From Mucilaginibacter mallensis (lineage in GTDB: Bacteria; Bacteroidota; Bacteroidia; Sphingobacteriales; Sphingobacteriaceae), in contig NZ_LT629740.1 in the NCBI RefSeq assembly GCF_900105165.1, forward strand, positions 4,836,001 to 4,900,000: a stretch of DNA of 64,000 nucleotides. The letters run 5' to 3'. The position numbers and the translations under genes were made by a program. Numbering within the stretch: the first letter of the stretch is position 1; the number at the start of each line of letters is the position of its first letter. The notes under the pieces are model-generated. The model made no database searches. It saw nothing but the letters and a program-made list of their open reading frames with translations, and had not been told where the DNA came from. Positions 35,110-43,034 of this stretch are shown here, piece after piece.

Positions 35110-37922
35110 CTTGTTTTGCGTTTTAATTGCCCGATTTCCCGTTTGAGCTGCTCATTTTGTTTTTTCAGTTGGATCATATACAGGGAAAGCTCTTCAATTT
35201 TGACCATCATCAGTTCCTGTGTTTTAGCGACATTCAGCCCTGTCTGCCTGATCTCCTGCTCGGATGGCATATCGGGGAGGTGCCGGTTCTTTTCTATATA
35301 CCGACTGAGTTCCCCGAGTGGTCGCAGCCGGTAATTTCGGTCAAATACATAATCAGCCCAGCCGGATTCGATAGTCAGGGCCACCGCCCTGATCTCCCCG
35401 TTAACCGAAAGTTTAAACCTCTCATCAGGATTAGTGGTTCCTATCCCGACATTGCCCTTACGGTTCACCACAAAGGCGCTGTCACTGCTGTTTCCGCTGC
35501 CACCCTGCACATGGAACAAAGCCAGCGGCTTATTTGTACCTATGCCCACGTTACCTTTAACCTTTGCGTACAGGTTAGAGGTGTCCCGGTTAACAGAATC
35601 CAGCGCCCAGCCATAATCCGGGTTTATAGGCCGCCATTTACTGCCACCCCAGGCCAGTATCTGGTTTTTCTGCGGTCGCAAGGTATCAACGACATAGCCC
35701 TGCAGGAGACCGGCATTCCATAAAGGTTCATTTACCCGGGCAATAACAGAGTCTTTATTCAGGCGGATCCCTTTTCCTGCCTTTAAATAAAGGGAATCCG
35801 GACGCCAGCGCCCATTCTTCCAGCGCAGTAGCTGCCCGCTTAGCGGTGCTGCCGTATCGATCAGCCTGCCCTGTAGCATCCTTGTATTCCATAAAGCTTC
35901 GCCCACACGGGCGATTACTGAATCCCCGTTCAGGCGGATACCCGGTCCGGCGATCAGTTTGCCGGAATCAGGTGTCCACTGGTTATTGATCCATTTCAAT
36001 ACCTGCCTGTTCTTGGGGCTGATGGTCGAAATTTTATTACCCTGTAGTTGTCCTGCATTCCATAACGCTTCATTGGTCCGGGCGATTACCGTATCATCAT
36101 CCAGCCTGATTCCACTTCCAGCGAAGATCCGGAGGGTATCCACATTCGCAGGAGTCCAGTTGCCGTTTAGCCACTTTAAAAAATTTCCTTCCGAGGGAGC
36201 CGTAGAAGCCAACGCATTACCCCGCAGTTTAATAACACTCGCATTACCAGGCTTTCCACTGAGATCCCCGCCAAGGTCAATATCTGCTGCGCGCCGGGCT
36301 TCCTCCGCCGATGACGCAGCAGAATCGGCTGAAGCTTTCGCATTGGTTTCTGAAGTTTTCGCGTTTTCCTCCGAAGTCTTGGCATTCATTTCCGATGTTT
36401 TAGCGTTGGTTTCAGAGGTTTTGGCATTCGTTTCCGATGTTACGGCCCTGGTTGCCGAACCGGATGCCTCAGCTGCCGAACCAGTTGCTTCAGCGGCAGC
36501 AGCAGTCGCTTCGGTTGCCGCCCCACTTGCTTCAGTGGCAGCGGCCGTCGCTGTGGCAGCGGCGGCGGTCGCCTCTGCTGCGGCTGCAATAGCCGCCACA
36601 GTGCACGAACATGACCCCTCGTCTCCTTTATCCCCCTGGTCACCTTTATCGCCTTTATCACCTCGGTCCCCTTTATCGCCTTTACTACCCCTGATATAAG
36701 CGGAGCTTCGCCAACCGTTATTTTTACGGTAAATACTGTCGGTCGCCGTATTCAGGTAAAGGTCATTTTCATTACCCAGTTCCGGCGAAGGGACGGTCGG
36801 GCCTGTGTACCAGGTGCTGCCATTAATGCCCGAACTCCCTCTGACATAAGCCACCGGCTGCCAATGGTCACGCTTCACCAGCACACTATCAGTCACCGTG
36901 TTCAAGTACAAGTCGCCCGGGCTGCCCAGCGAGGCCCCCGGGTTCCCCGGGCCAATGAACCAGGAACTGCCATTCGTACCAGGCTGCCCGCCGCTGCCTT
37001 TAATATAGGCGACCGGCAACCACCCGGCCGGGCCTTTATGATAAATACTATCGGTCAGTGTATTGAGGTAAAAGTCGTTTACCGACCCAATGACCGTTTG
37101 CGGCGCCGTGGTACCGCTGTACCAGGTCGCGCCGTTGATACCTGGGGCGCCGTGCAGGCCTGTCGTGTCTCCCAGCCATCTTCCGTCAAACCCGATCACT
37201 TTATGACCGGCAATGGCTATATCGCCATTAATATCCAGCATCGCCTGTGGGTTGTCCGTGCCGATGCCTATCCTCCCCAGTCCTGAAAGCGAGTCAGCCG
37301 GGCCGACAAAAAAGGTGGGATGCTCACTGCCAAAACCAATAGACAGAGAATTGGGTATATTGTTAACCAGCGGGCGGGAGCCGGAAAGGCCATTGCCCAG
37401 CACAAAGCTGTTCAGCCCGCCTGCCTGCAGGAATTTGCCGACAGCCAGCGAAAAGCGGCCCGTTGCTGATACACCGTTCCCGATAGCTGTAGCATTGTCC
37501 CCACGGGCTTTGGAGAAGCCGCCGATAGCAATGGCCGAACGTCCGGACGCGGTACTGCCCGCACCGAATGCCAGGGCGCTGCTGTTCAGTGCGCTATCCA
37601 GCAAACCGATACTGATGGAATTCGGCCCGGTATTGACATTCCTGTTCCCGATCGCCACTGAACCGTTGCCGGAGACCCTGAGGTACAAACCGATTGCCGT
37701 GGCAAAATCACCACTGACCGTATCCGTATTGCCAATAGCCGTACCGAATTTCCCGCTGACCTGGGAATTTTTCCCCAGGACCACAGCCGTAGTATCGGAA
37801 ATAAAGGCAGCGGTTACCGCTGCCTTTATCAGGCGTTGCCCGCTGCCGTGTTGCTGACTGTAGCCTGCATCCGCAGCAATACAGAGCGCAATAAACAGGG
37901 CCATAGATCTGAAGGTATACAT
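35106..37922 (-). CDS. Large mosaic surface fibre with C-terminal tail-fibre-like domain
   Basis: 938 aa. Signal peptide MYTFRSMALFIALCIAADAG. In order: YadA-head-like repeats at 45-200 (GTAIGNTDTVSG, SVAIGNRNVN), three ~55-residue repeats with NDLYLNTATDSIY, a collagen-like Gly-X-Y run near 411-435 (GDKGDRGDKGDKGDQG), an Ala-rich stretch and SETNAKTSE heptads to about 540, four ~53-residue repeats (GIRLNGDSVIARV, EALWNAG), then a C-terminal region (GNVGIGTTNPDERFKL, WADYVFDRNYRL, ENRHLPDMPSEQE with K for E at first position) and a coiled coil. Likely trimeric. Confidence 0.82.
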   Translation of the reverse strand: MYTFRSMALFIALCIAADAGYSQQHGSGQRLIKAAVTAAFISDTTAVVLGKNSQVSGKFGTAIGNTDTVSGDFATAIGLYLRVSGNGSVAIGNRNVNTGPNSISIGLLDSALNSSALAFGAGSTASGRSAIAIGGFSKARGDNATAIGNGVSATGRFSLAVGKFLQAGGLNSFVLGNGLSGSRPLVNNIPNSLSIGFGSEHPTFFVGPADSLSGLGRIGIGTDNPQAMLDINGDIAIAGHKVIGFDGRWLGDTTGLHGAPGINGATWYSGTTAPQTVIGSVNDFYLNTLTDSIYHKGPAGWLPVAYIKGSGGQPGTNGSSWFIGPGNPGASLGSPGDLYLNTVTDSVLVKRDHWQPVAYVRGSSGINGSTWYTGPTVPSPELGNENDLYLNTATDSIYRKNNGWRSSAYIRGSKGDKGDRGDKGDKGDQGDKGDEGSCSCTVAAIAAAAEATAAAATATAAATEASGAATEATAAAAEATGSAAEASGSATRAVTSETNAKTSETNAKTSEMNAKTSEENAKTSETNAKASADSAASSAEEARRAADIDLGGDLSGKPGNASVIKLRGNALASTAPSEGNFLKWLNGNWTPANVDTLRIFAGSGIRLDDDTVIARTNEALWNAGQLQGNKISTISPKNRQVLKWINNQWTPDSGKLIAGPGIRLNGDSVIARVGEALWNTRMLQGRLIDTAAPLSGQLLRWKNGRWRPDSLYLKAGKGIRLNKDSVIARVNEPLWNAGLLQGYVVDTLRPQKNQILAWGGSKWRPINPDYGWALDSVNRDTSNLYAKVKGNVGIGTNKPLALFHVQGGSGNSSDSAFVVNRKGNVGIGTTNPDERFKLSVNGEIRAVALTIESGWADYVFDRNYRLRPLGELSRYIEKNRHLPDMPSEQEIRQTGLNVAKTQELMMVKIEELSLYMIQLKKQNEQLKREIGQLKRKTR

Positions 37923-37957
37923 AGTGATAAGGTTTAAGCTGTTGACTGCTGCAATGA

Positions 37958-38749
37958 CTAATGCAGTATAATATTACTCACTCCGCCGATGACACTGCCA
38001 TTTTCCACAAAACTGACATGGTACAAGGCAGCAGTACCCGGGACGCGCTGCGCCGTATCGATCACCGCATTCAGCTGCCAGCGTTCACCCGGCCGGTAGC
38101 TTACTTTTTCTCCCAGTGCCTCGCCGGTTACACGGTCGGCCAGGCCGATCTGCTCTCCGCCTGGTGCCTCTGGGATATCGGCAGGGATCCCCCTGGTCCT
38201 CAGCAGGCTGCTGTTCGCCGCCAGCGGCGCGCGGCTGATCTGTACATAACCGGAATGCCCGGTATCATTGATATCAAAAGGGCGCAGTACGGTTGTCTCG
38301 GCAGCCGAAAGCTGGTGTATATCAACATTATGCTGGGCAACCTGTATATCGTTCGCATTCACAGGAGTACCCGGAACGGTTGGCGGCGGCGGGCATTCGT
38401 CACAATAACCCACCGCAACCAGGCACTGATGGGAGGACTGGGAACTGTCCGGCACCCAGGGAATAGAACAGTAAATAGTAGCGTTCCCATTTGCAGGGAT
38501 CTGCCCGATCACATTAGTACCGTGCGCCTCGGGCGGCCATAACCCATTTCCGGAAGGCAGCAACACAAAAAAGCTGACCGTAATATTATTGACCGGACCG
38601 TTATAAAGGTTAAATACTCTTGCCCATAAAAAGCAGGGGTTTCCCGCCTTGGGAGTAACAGGATTACCGACACTGTCACCGGCCCAGACGTTAGGATTGT
38701 TCCATACAGGGTTGCCCCCCATATTTCCTTGTAAACTTAGAATCGCCAT
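37958..38749 (-). CDS. CARDB-like beta-sandwich protein
   Basis: 263 aa from ATG 38749 (MAILSLQGNMGGNPVWNNPN); the longer frame to 38806 adds a segment with no signal character. The first 120 residues follow a CARDB-like pattern: WAGDSVGNPV, CFLWARVFNLYNGPVNNITV, IPWVPDSSQSSHQCLVAVGY. A Pro-rich linker (CDECPPPPTVPGTPVN) and a second beta domain follow. No signal peptide is seen, which is odd beside three exported products. First gene of the operon, 35 bp before the fibre gene. Confidence 0.65.
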   Translation of the reverse strand: MAILSLQGNMGGNPVWNNPNVWAGDSVGNPVTPKAGNPCFLWARVFNLYNGPVNNITVSFFVLLPSGNGLWPPEAHGTNVIGQIPANGNATIYCSIPWVPDSSQSSHQCLVAVGYCDECPPPPTVPGTPVNANDIQVAQHNVDIHQLSAAETTVLRPFDINDTGHSGYVQISRAPLAANSSLLRTRGIPADIPEAPGGEQIGLADRVTGEALGEKVSYRPGERWQLNAVIDTAQRVPGTAALYHVSFVENGSVIGGVSNIILH

Positions 38750-38925
38750 AACATAAAGATTTAATTGTGAATTAATTTGTACAGCAAATCTGGGCATTAA
38801 GCCCATGCAGGAAAAGACCGGAAAGCGCCTTTATGCTACCGGTTTTTCACTGTTAAAAAGGTGAAAAACAACCTGCTAACGGTAAAGAAATATTTCTTAA
38901 TTTGTAGTCAATTCATCTGGATCTT

Positions 38926-39489
38926 ATGTCACTCAACAAAAACTTATTGTTCTTCGCCGTAGCAGCTATGGCGTGGGCATCCTGCGGCAGGCACGCCGCC
39001 ACCGTCACAAAAACAGCATTATCCACTACTCCCGACAGCGACACCGTCAGCATCGCTACGGCCACACGCTATGTCAGCAATTATGCCGATTTCAACCATG
39101 ACAGCCTGCTGAACACGGACGGAAAAAAGCAGCAGAACACCCGTTGCATCTGGTTCAGTGCGCGCCGTCTGAGGCACCTGCTGGACAGCGTCACCAGCCA
39201 AAAAGGCGATGGTATCCGGTTTTACATGGCCGCGTATGACCCGGCTTATAAGGGCACTGATTCCCTGGCCCCAAAGCGTATTTACTGGCGTCATAATACA
39301 CTCGTCATGGTTTCTACCCGGCTCGACACGGCCAGCGGGAACCATGTTGATTATTATAACGGTGTAGCGCAGCAATCCGGGCCAAAAGGTTTTATCGTGG
39401 TCAGCGCGCCTGAGAACCGCGGCGAACTGTGCCCGCCACCGGCCAATTGTAATTCTATTGGCGCCACCCTCATCCCCGCCGGTCAATGA
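38926..39489 (+). CDS. Lipoprotein of unknown function
   Basis: 187 aa. Lipoprotein signal MSLNKNLLFFAVAAMAWASC with Cys at 20. The mature part has FSARRLRHLLDSVTSQKGDG and ends in CPPPANCNSIGATLIPAGQ. Family not recognised. Its stop overlaps the next start (ATGA), which ties it to the membrane protein and the two-component genes. It could be the sensor-side input of that pathway. Confidence 0.7.
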   Translation: MSLNKNLLFFAVAAMAWASCGRHAATVTKTALSTTPDSDTVSIATATRYVSNYADFNHDSLLNTDGKKQQNTRCIWFSARRLRHLLDSVTSQKGDGIRFYMAAYDPAYKGTDSLAPKRIYWRHNTLVMVSTRLDTASGNHVDYYNGVAQQSGPKGFIVVSAPENRGELCPPPANCNSIGATLIPAGQ

Positions 39490-40142
39490 TCTTTCTGACC
39501 TTCAATACCATCACTGAACTGCTTTGTCTCCTTGCCGCGGTCCTGTTCCTTTCAAAGGATAAGGATCCGGCCTGGCGATTGGCGATCATTTATATGGCGC
39601 TGACCTGCCTGGGCGAATGCACAGGGATCTACGTACGGCGTTGCCTGCACCAGCCGAATTACCCGGTGTACAACACCCTGTTGCTGTTTGAATGCGCCTA
39701 TCTCTCTTTTTTCTTTAAATGCCTGTTCCGATCTTTGGGAAAAAATAGCAACTGGCTGCTAGCCTGGTTCCCGCTTTTCTTTGCGGTTTATATCGTGGAA
39801 CTTTGCTATGTCCATCCCGCTGATTTTGCAGATACCACCGCATCGTTCATGTCCGTTTTCTTTGTCCTGCTCAGCCTGTATTTTTATTACCTGCTGATTA
39901 CCGGTGAAAAATTACTGGAACTCTGGTCCTACCCAGAATTCTGGTGGGCCAGCGGCGCGCTGTTCTTCTATTTCGGGAGCACCGTTTGCAACACTTTTTT
40001 TAACTATCTTAGTCAGGACAGGATTGCCGTGTTCAACCACTCTATCCGTTATTTGGTTTTTAATCTACTGAATCTAATTTTATACGGCTGCTGGTCGTAC
40101 GCCTTTTTATGCAGATATCGTCAAAGGAACTCTTTAACCTGA
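39486..40142 (+). CDS. Polytopic membrane protein
   Basis: 218 aa with about six or seven hydrophobic helices (LLCLLAAVLFLS, WLLAWFPLFFAVYIVELCY, SFMSVFFVLLSLYFYYLL, LIPY-like end near YGCWSYAFLC). No enzyme motif. Overlaps the lipoprotein gene by 4 bp and the kinase gene by 34 bp, so all are translated together. Probably senses or transmits a signal to the kinase, which itself has only one membrane helix. Confidence 0.7.
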   Translation: MIFLTFNTITELLCLLAAVLFLSKDKDPAWRLAIIYMALTCLGECTGIYVRRCLHQPNYPVYNTLLLFECAYLSFFFKCLFRSLGKNSNWLLAWFPLFFAVYIVELCYVHPADFADTTASFMSVFFVLLSLYFYYLLITGEKLLELWSYPEFWWASGALFFYFGSTVCNTFFNYLSQDRIAVFNHSIRYLVFNLLNLILYGCWSYAFLCRYRQRNSLT

Positions 40143-40900
40143 TCGTCATCCTATCGGCCATATTCCTGATCGCGCCGCTGTTTATGATGATCTTTATTTT
40201 TGCGTACAACAAACGAAAAAAGAGGCACGCGGAGGAAAAAAAGCTACTACAGCGAAACTTCGAGCACGAACTGCTGCGGACACGGATGGAAGTCAGGGAA
40301 CAGACATTACAAACCGTAGCTGCCGACCTGCATGACAATATCGGTCAGTTGCTCAGTCTGACCAGGGTAACCTTAAGCTCGATCGATCCTGCGGACCCGG
40401 CAAAAACAAAAGATAAGGTCAATACCGCCGAGCAGTTGACCAGTCGCTCGATCAGGGAACTCCGGCAGCTTTCTCACCTCTTATATGGCCATGAACTGCC
40501 CGGGCAAAGGCTGGAAGCCGCCATCTCGGCAGAACTGGAATGGTTGAATAAATCCGGCAGCTACGAATTATTTTGGGAACCCAGGGGTATCATTACAGAT
40601 CCAAGGGCCAAAGACAAAGAGATCATCCTGTTCCGGCTATTTCAGGAAATCCTCAATAACGTGATCAAGCACGCCGGGGCAAGCCAGATCCGGGTAAAGC
40701 TCTCGCAGGAACCGGGGGGCCTAAGCCTATCAGTAGCCGACAATGGCTGCGGGTTCGATGTCAAGGAAGCGGTGAAAAAGGCCGATGGAATGGGCCTCCA
40801 AAATATCGCCCGGCGCACGGAACTCATCGGTGGCAAAGCCCTGTTTGATTCCGTATCCGGTGAAGGAACAACGATTATTATTCATTTAGCCTATCTTTAA
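40109..40900 (+). CDS. Two-component sensor histidine kinase (NarL/DegS type)
   Basis: 263 aa. One membrane helix at 10-32, coiled linker, HisKA_3 dimerisation domain with His75 in DLHDNIGQLLSL, and HATPase_c with NNVIKHAGAS, DNGCGFD and GMGLQNIARR. No periplasmic sensor loop, so the signal must come through partner proteins. Three bp before the response regulator gene. Confidence 0.92.
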   Translation: MQISSKELFNLIVILSAIFLIAPLFMMIFIFAYNKRKKRHAEEKKLLQRNFEHELLRTRMEVREQTLQTVAADLHDNIGQLLSLTRVTLSSIDPADPAKTKDKVNTAEQLTSRSIRELRQLSHLLYGHELPGQRLEAAISAELEWLNKSGSYELFWEPRGIITDPRAKDKEIILFRLFQEILNNVIKHAGASQIRVKLSQEPGGLSLSVADNGCGFDVKEAVKKADGMGLQNIARRTELIGGKALFDSVSGEGTTIIIHLAYL

Positions 40901-40903
40901 ATC

Positions 40904-41572
40904 ATGGAAAATGAAACGATTTCGGTGGCTATAGTCGATGACCATACCCTTTTCAGAAAGGGCATTGCCAGTTTGCTGGCAGAATTCAAGGAGATCACCA
41001 TACTGTTTGAGGCGGCCAACGGTATCCAGCTCCGGCAAAAAATCAGCGACGTGGGCATACCGCAAGTCATCCTGATGGATATCAATATGCCCCTGATGGA
41101 CGGCTATGAAAGTACCTCCTGGCTGAAAACCCATCACCCGGAAGTAAAAGTGCTCGCATTAAGTATGTTCGAAGATGACCAGCCGGTCATCCGAATGCTC
41201 CGCTGCGGCGCAGGCGGCTATTTGCTGAAAGAATCCAAACCCGTGGAGTTGCTGAGCGCCATACAAACGATCCATAAGCATAGCTATTACCTGAACGAAA
41301 TGGTCAGCGGGAAACTGATCCGTTCACTACAGGGCGATGCCAACAGCGATAGTTTTAAATCCGGGCTTTCACCCAATGAAGCCACCTTTCTGACACATTG
41401 TTGCTCCGAACTGACCTACAAGGAAATAGCCGACCAGATGAACCTCAGCCCCTACACCATTGACAACTACCGGGATGCACTGTTCAAACGCTACCAGATC
41501 AAATCCAGGACAGGACTGGCCCTACTCGCGCTACAGCATGAACTGGTCGATATCAAACGATTATTTAAATAA
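40904..41572 (+). CDS. LuxR/NarL-type response regulator
   Basis: 222 aa. Receiver domain with D12/D13 and phosphoacceptor D59 (VILMDINMPLMDG), K at LLKESKPVE. C-terminal LuxR-type helix-turn-helix at about 155-215 (LSPNEATFLTHCCSELTYKE, NLSPYTIDNYRDALFKR). Partner of the preceding kinase; the divergent fibre operon is its natural target (inference). Confidence 0.93.
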   Translation: MENETISVAIVDDHTLFRKGIASLLAEFKEITILFEAANGIQLRQKISDVGIPQVILMDINMPLMDGYESTSWLKTHHPEVKVLALSMFEDDQPVIRMLRCGAGGYLLKESKPVELLSAIQTIHKHSYYLNEMVSGKLIRSLQGDANSDSFKSGLSPNEATFLTHCCSELTYKEIADQMNLSPYTIDNYRDALFKRYQIKSRTGLALLALQHELVDIKRLFK

Positions 41573-41899
41573 CGGGCATTAATTTAAAATGACTTATAAA
41601 TAATAACTGCAATTTGAGAACTGAATCTATAAGAAACCATCATTTGGAAAGTTCTTTAAATTTTTATGAACGAGAATGATGAATTCATTTTTAACACTTC
41701 AAGTTGGTTATGGGAAGCCAAATAACTGTCGAAAATCTAAAATTTGACACGGACTCAGATGGTCAATAATAAAGGACCCCATCAAAAGGTTGCTGACCAG
41801 CCCGGAAAGATGGTACTTGTCAGTAAGATTATTCATTGCGCTTATATGCTAATTGTAAAAGTTCAAAAAATAAACTTCGGCACAATCTGGAGACGGTGA

Positions 41900-41986
41900 A
41901 CAATTATTATCGACGATTTTCTTTATGATGACGATCTGGGGAACATCAATACTAATGATATTGAAAGCATACCGCTGAATCTATAG
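41900..41986 (+). pseudogene. Fragment of a SusC-type TonB receptor plug
   Basis: Short in-frame stretch TIIIDDFLYDDDLGNINTND followed by IESI, the classic plug-domain strand of SusC proteins, then a stop. A stop lies just upstream. The rest of the gap 41573-42012 shows nothing else recognisable. Confidence 0.4.
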
Positions 41987-42012
41987 GTTAAATCCTTGAA
42001 AATCGCTACTCT

Positions 42013-42627
42013 TTAGGCGGCATGCTCATAGGCCCATTCAATAATTTGTTGAATGGCTTTCAGTAAAGTCTTCTGACCTTCCTTTGATCTGACATCCATA
42101 CCGCAGATGATGCTTCCATTGTAAATGGAATGTACATTAGCATAATAAATACCACCTAATAATAATACGGCAATAGGTCTGAATTGCACAATCGTATCTT
42201 TAAATTTCTGATCGGCCAATTCGAGTATAGGTTCAGCCATAAGCTCCCTGGTATTATGAATGCTTCTCATCAACTCACTATCGCCAGATAACTCCCATAA
42301 GATTAAATGCTGCATTTCCATATCAGTAGAAAGGTACTGCCATTGCTTTTGCAAAACATCAATGATGAGATCTTTCCCTGCTTCATGATTTCTTTTACCA
42401 ACTTCTTCATTTATCTTTTCAAAGAATTTCAACCAGTAGTCCTTCTGTACGATATATGCTTCAATCAGCCTTTTAATATCTCTGCCAAAATATTGATAAA
42501 TCAATGATCTGTCTACACCGGCTTCTTTGGCAATACGGACAATGTATAGGCCTTTTTGTCCTTCAGTTTTAAATACTTCACCTACAGCATCAATAATCTT
42601 TTGCTTGGTTAAATCTTTGTTTTTCAT
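42013..42627 (-). CDS. TetR-family transcriptional regulator
   Basis: 204 aa. N-terminal helix-turn-helix (TKQKIIDAVGEVF, VRIAKEAGVDRSLIYQYFG) at 8-50, then a helical ligand domain. It lies downstream of the hairpin that closes the metalloprotease operon, so it likely has its own promoter. Target unknown. Confidence 0.88.
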   Translation of the reverse strand: MKNKDLTKQKIIDAVGEVFKTEGQKGLYIVRIAKEAGVDRSLIYQYFGRDIKRLIEAYIVQKDYWLKFFEKINEEVGKRNHEAGKDLIIDVLQKQWQYLSTDMEMQHLILWELSGDSELMRSIHNTRELMAEPILELADQKFKDTIVQFRPIAVLLLGGIYYANVHSIYNGSIICGMDVRSKEGQKTLLKAIQQIIEWAYEHAA

Positions 42628-42684
42628 TCTAAGAGCTTAGGTATAGGTATATGAGTATTGCTGTTTTTTATTTAGATAGAGTTA

Positions 42685-42767
42685 TTAAAAAAGGCGCTCC
42701 CGGCTCTTTCCGGGATGCGCCTATCTAACTAACTATTAAACTGATTTATAAAGAACAAAGAGTATTT
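42685..42767 (-). terminator. Conserved 3' element A ending in a terminator hairpin
   Basis: On the minus strand, right after the 30-codon gene: ttgttctttataaatcagtt, then a hairpin (42693-42721) with stems ggcgc/gcgcc and cccgg/ccggg and a gaaaga-type loop, then T-run. Clearly homologous to element B at 52924-53014. Confidence 0.8.
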
Positions 42768-42860
42768 TTAGCCACCGTTACGGTGATCCTTTGATATTTG
42801 CATGATTATGGCAAATACAAACACCAGGATAAATATATAACCCAGGGTAATTGCGTTCAT
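42768..42860 (-). CDS. Tiny membrane protein, 30 aa
   Basis: MNAITLGYIFILVFVFAIIM then QISKDHRNGG: one membrane helix with a short charged tail. Its ATG overlaps the TGA of the 48-codon gene upstream, and a terminator element begins right after its stop, both good signs of a real gene. The form recalls accessory subunits such as KdpF or CydX, but no such partner is near. Confidence 0.6.
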   Translation of the reverse strand: MNAITLGYIFILVFVFAIIMQISKDHRNGG

Positions 42861-43003
42861 CTCTGATCTTTTCTCTTGTATTTGAAAGTCAACAGACCAT
42901 CAAGTTCATCTTTCCCTTTCATTCGATTACTGATCATTTTTATAATGACAATTATAGCAATCAAGGAAATCAGAAATATCCCAATAAAAAATACGATATG
43001 CAT
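42857..43003 (-). CDS. Small membrane protein, 48 aa
   Basis: MHIVFFIGIFLISLIAIIVI then IKMISNRMKGKDELDGLLTF: one membrane helix and a basic cytoplasmic tail. Starts 31 bp after the metalloprotease stop and is coupled by a 4 bp overlap to the 30-aa gene. Start at ATG 43003; the longer frame back to 43069 overlaps the protease gene and is less likely. Confidence 0.6.
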   Translation of the reverse strand: MHIVFFIGIFLISLIAIIVIIKMISNRMKGKDELDGLLTFKYKRKDQR

Positions 43004-43034
43004 AAAACAATAGGTATTTACTGTAATGACGAAT

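Noticed and set aside
35959..36699. Long plus-strand frame opposite the fibre gene
   Set aside because: Antisense shadow of Ala/Ser-rich and Gly-X-Y codon repeats; no domain.
36864..37857. Two more plus-strand frames opposite the fibre gene
   Set aside because: Shadow frames caused by the repetitive fibre coding sequence.
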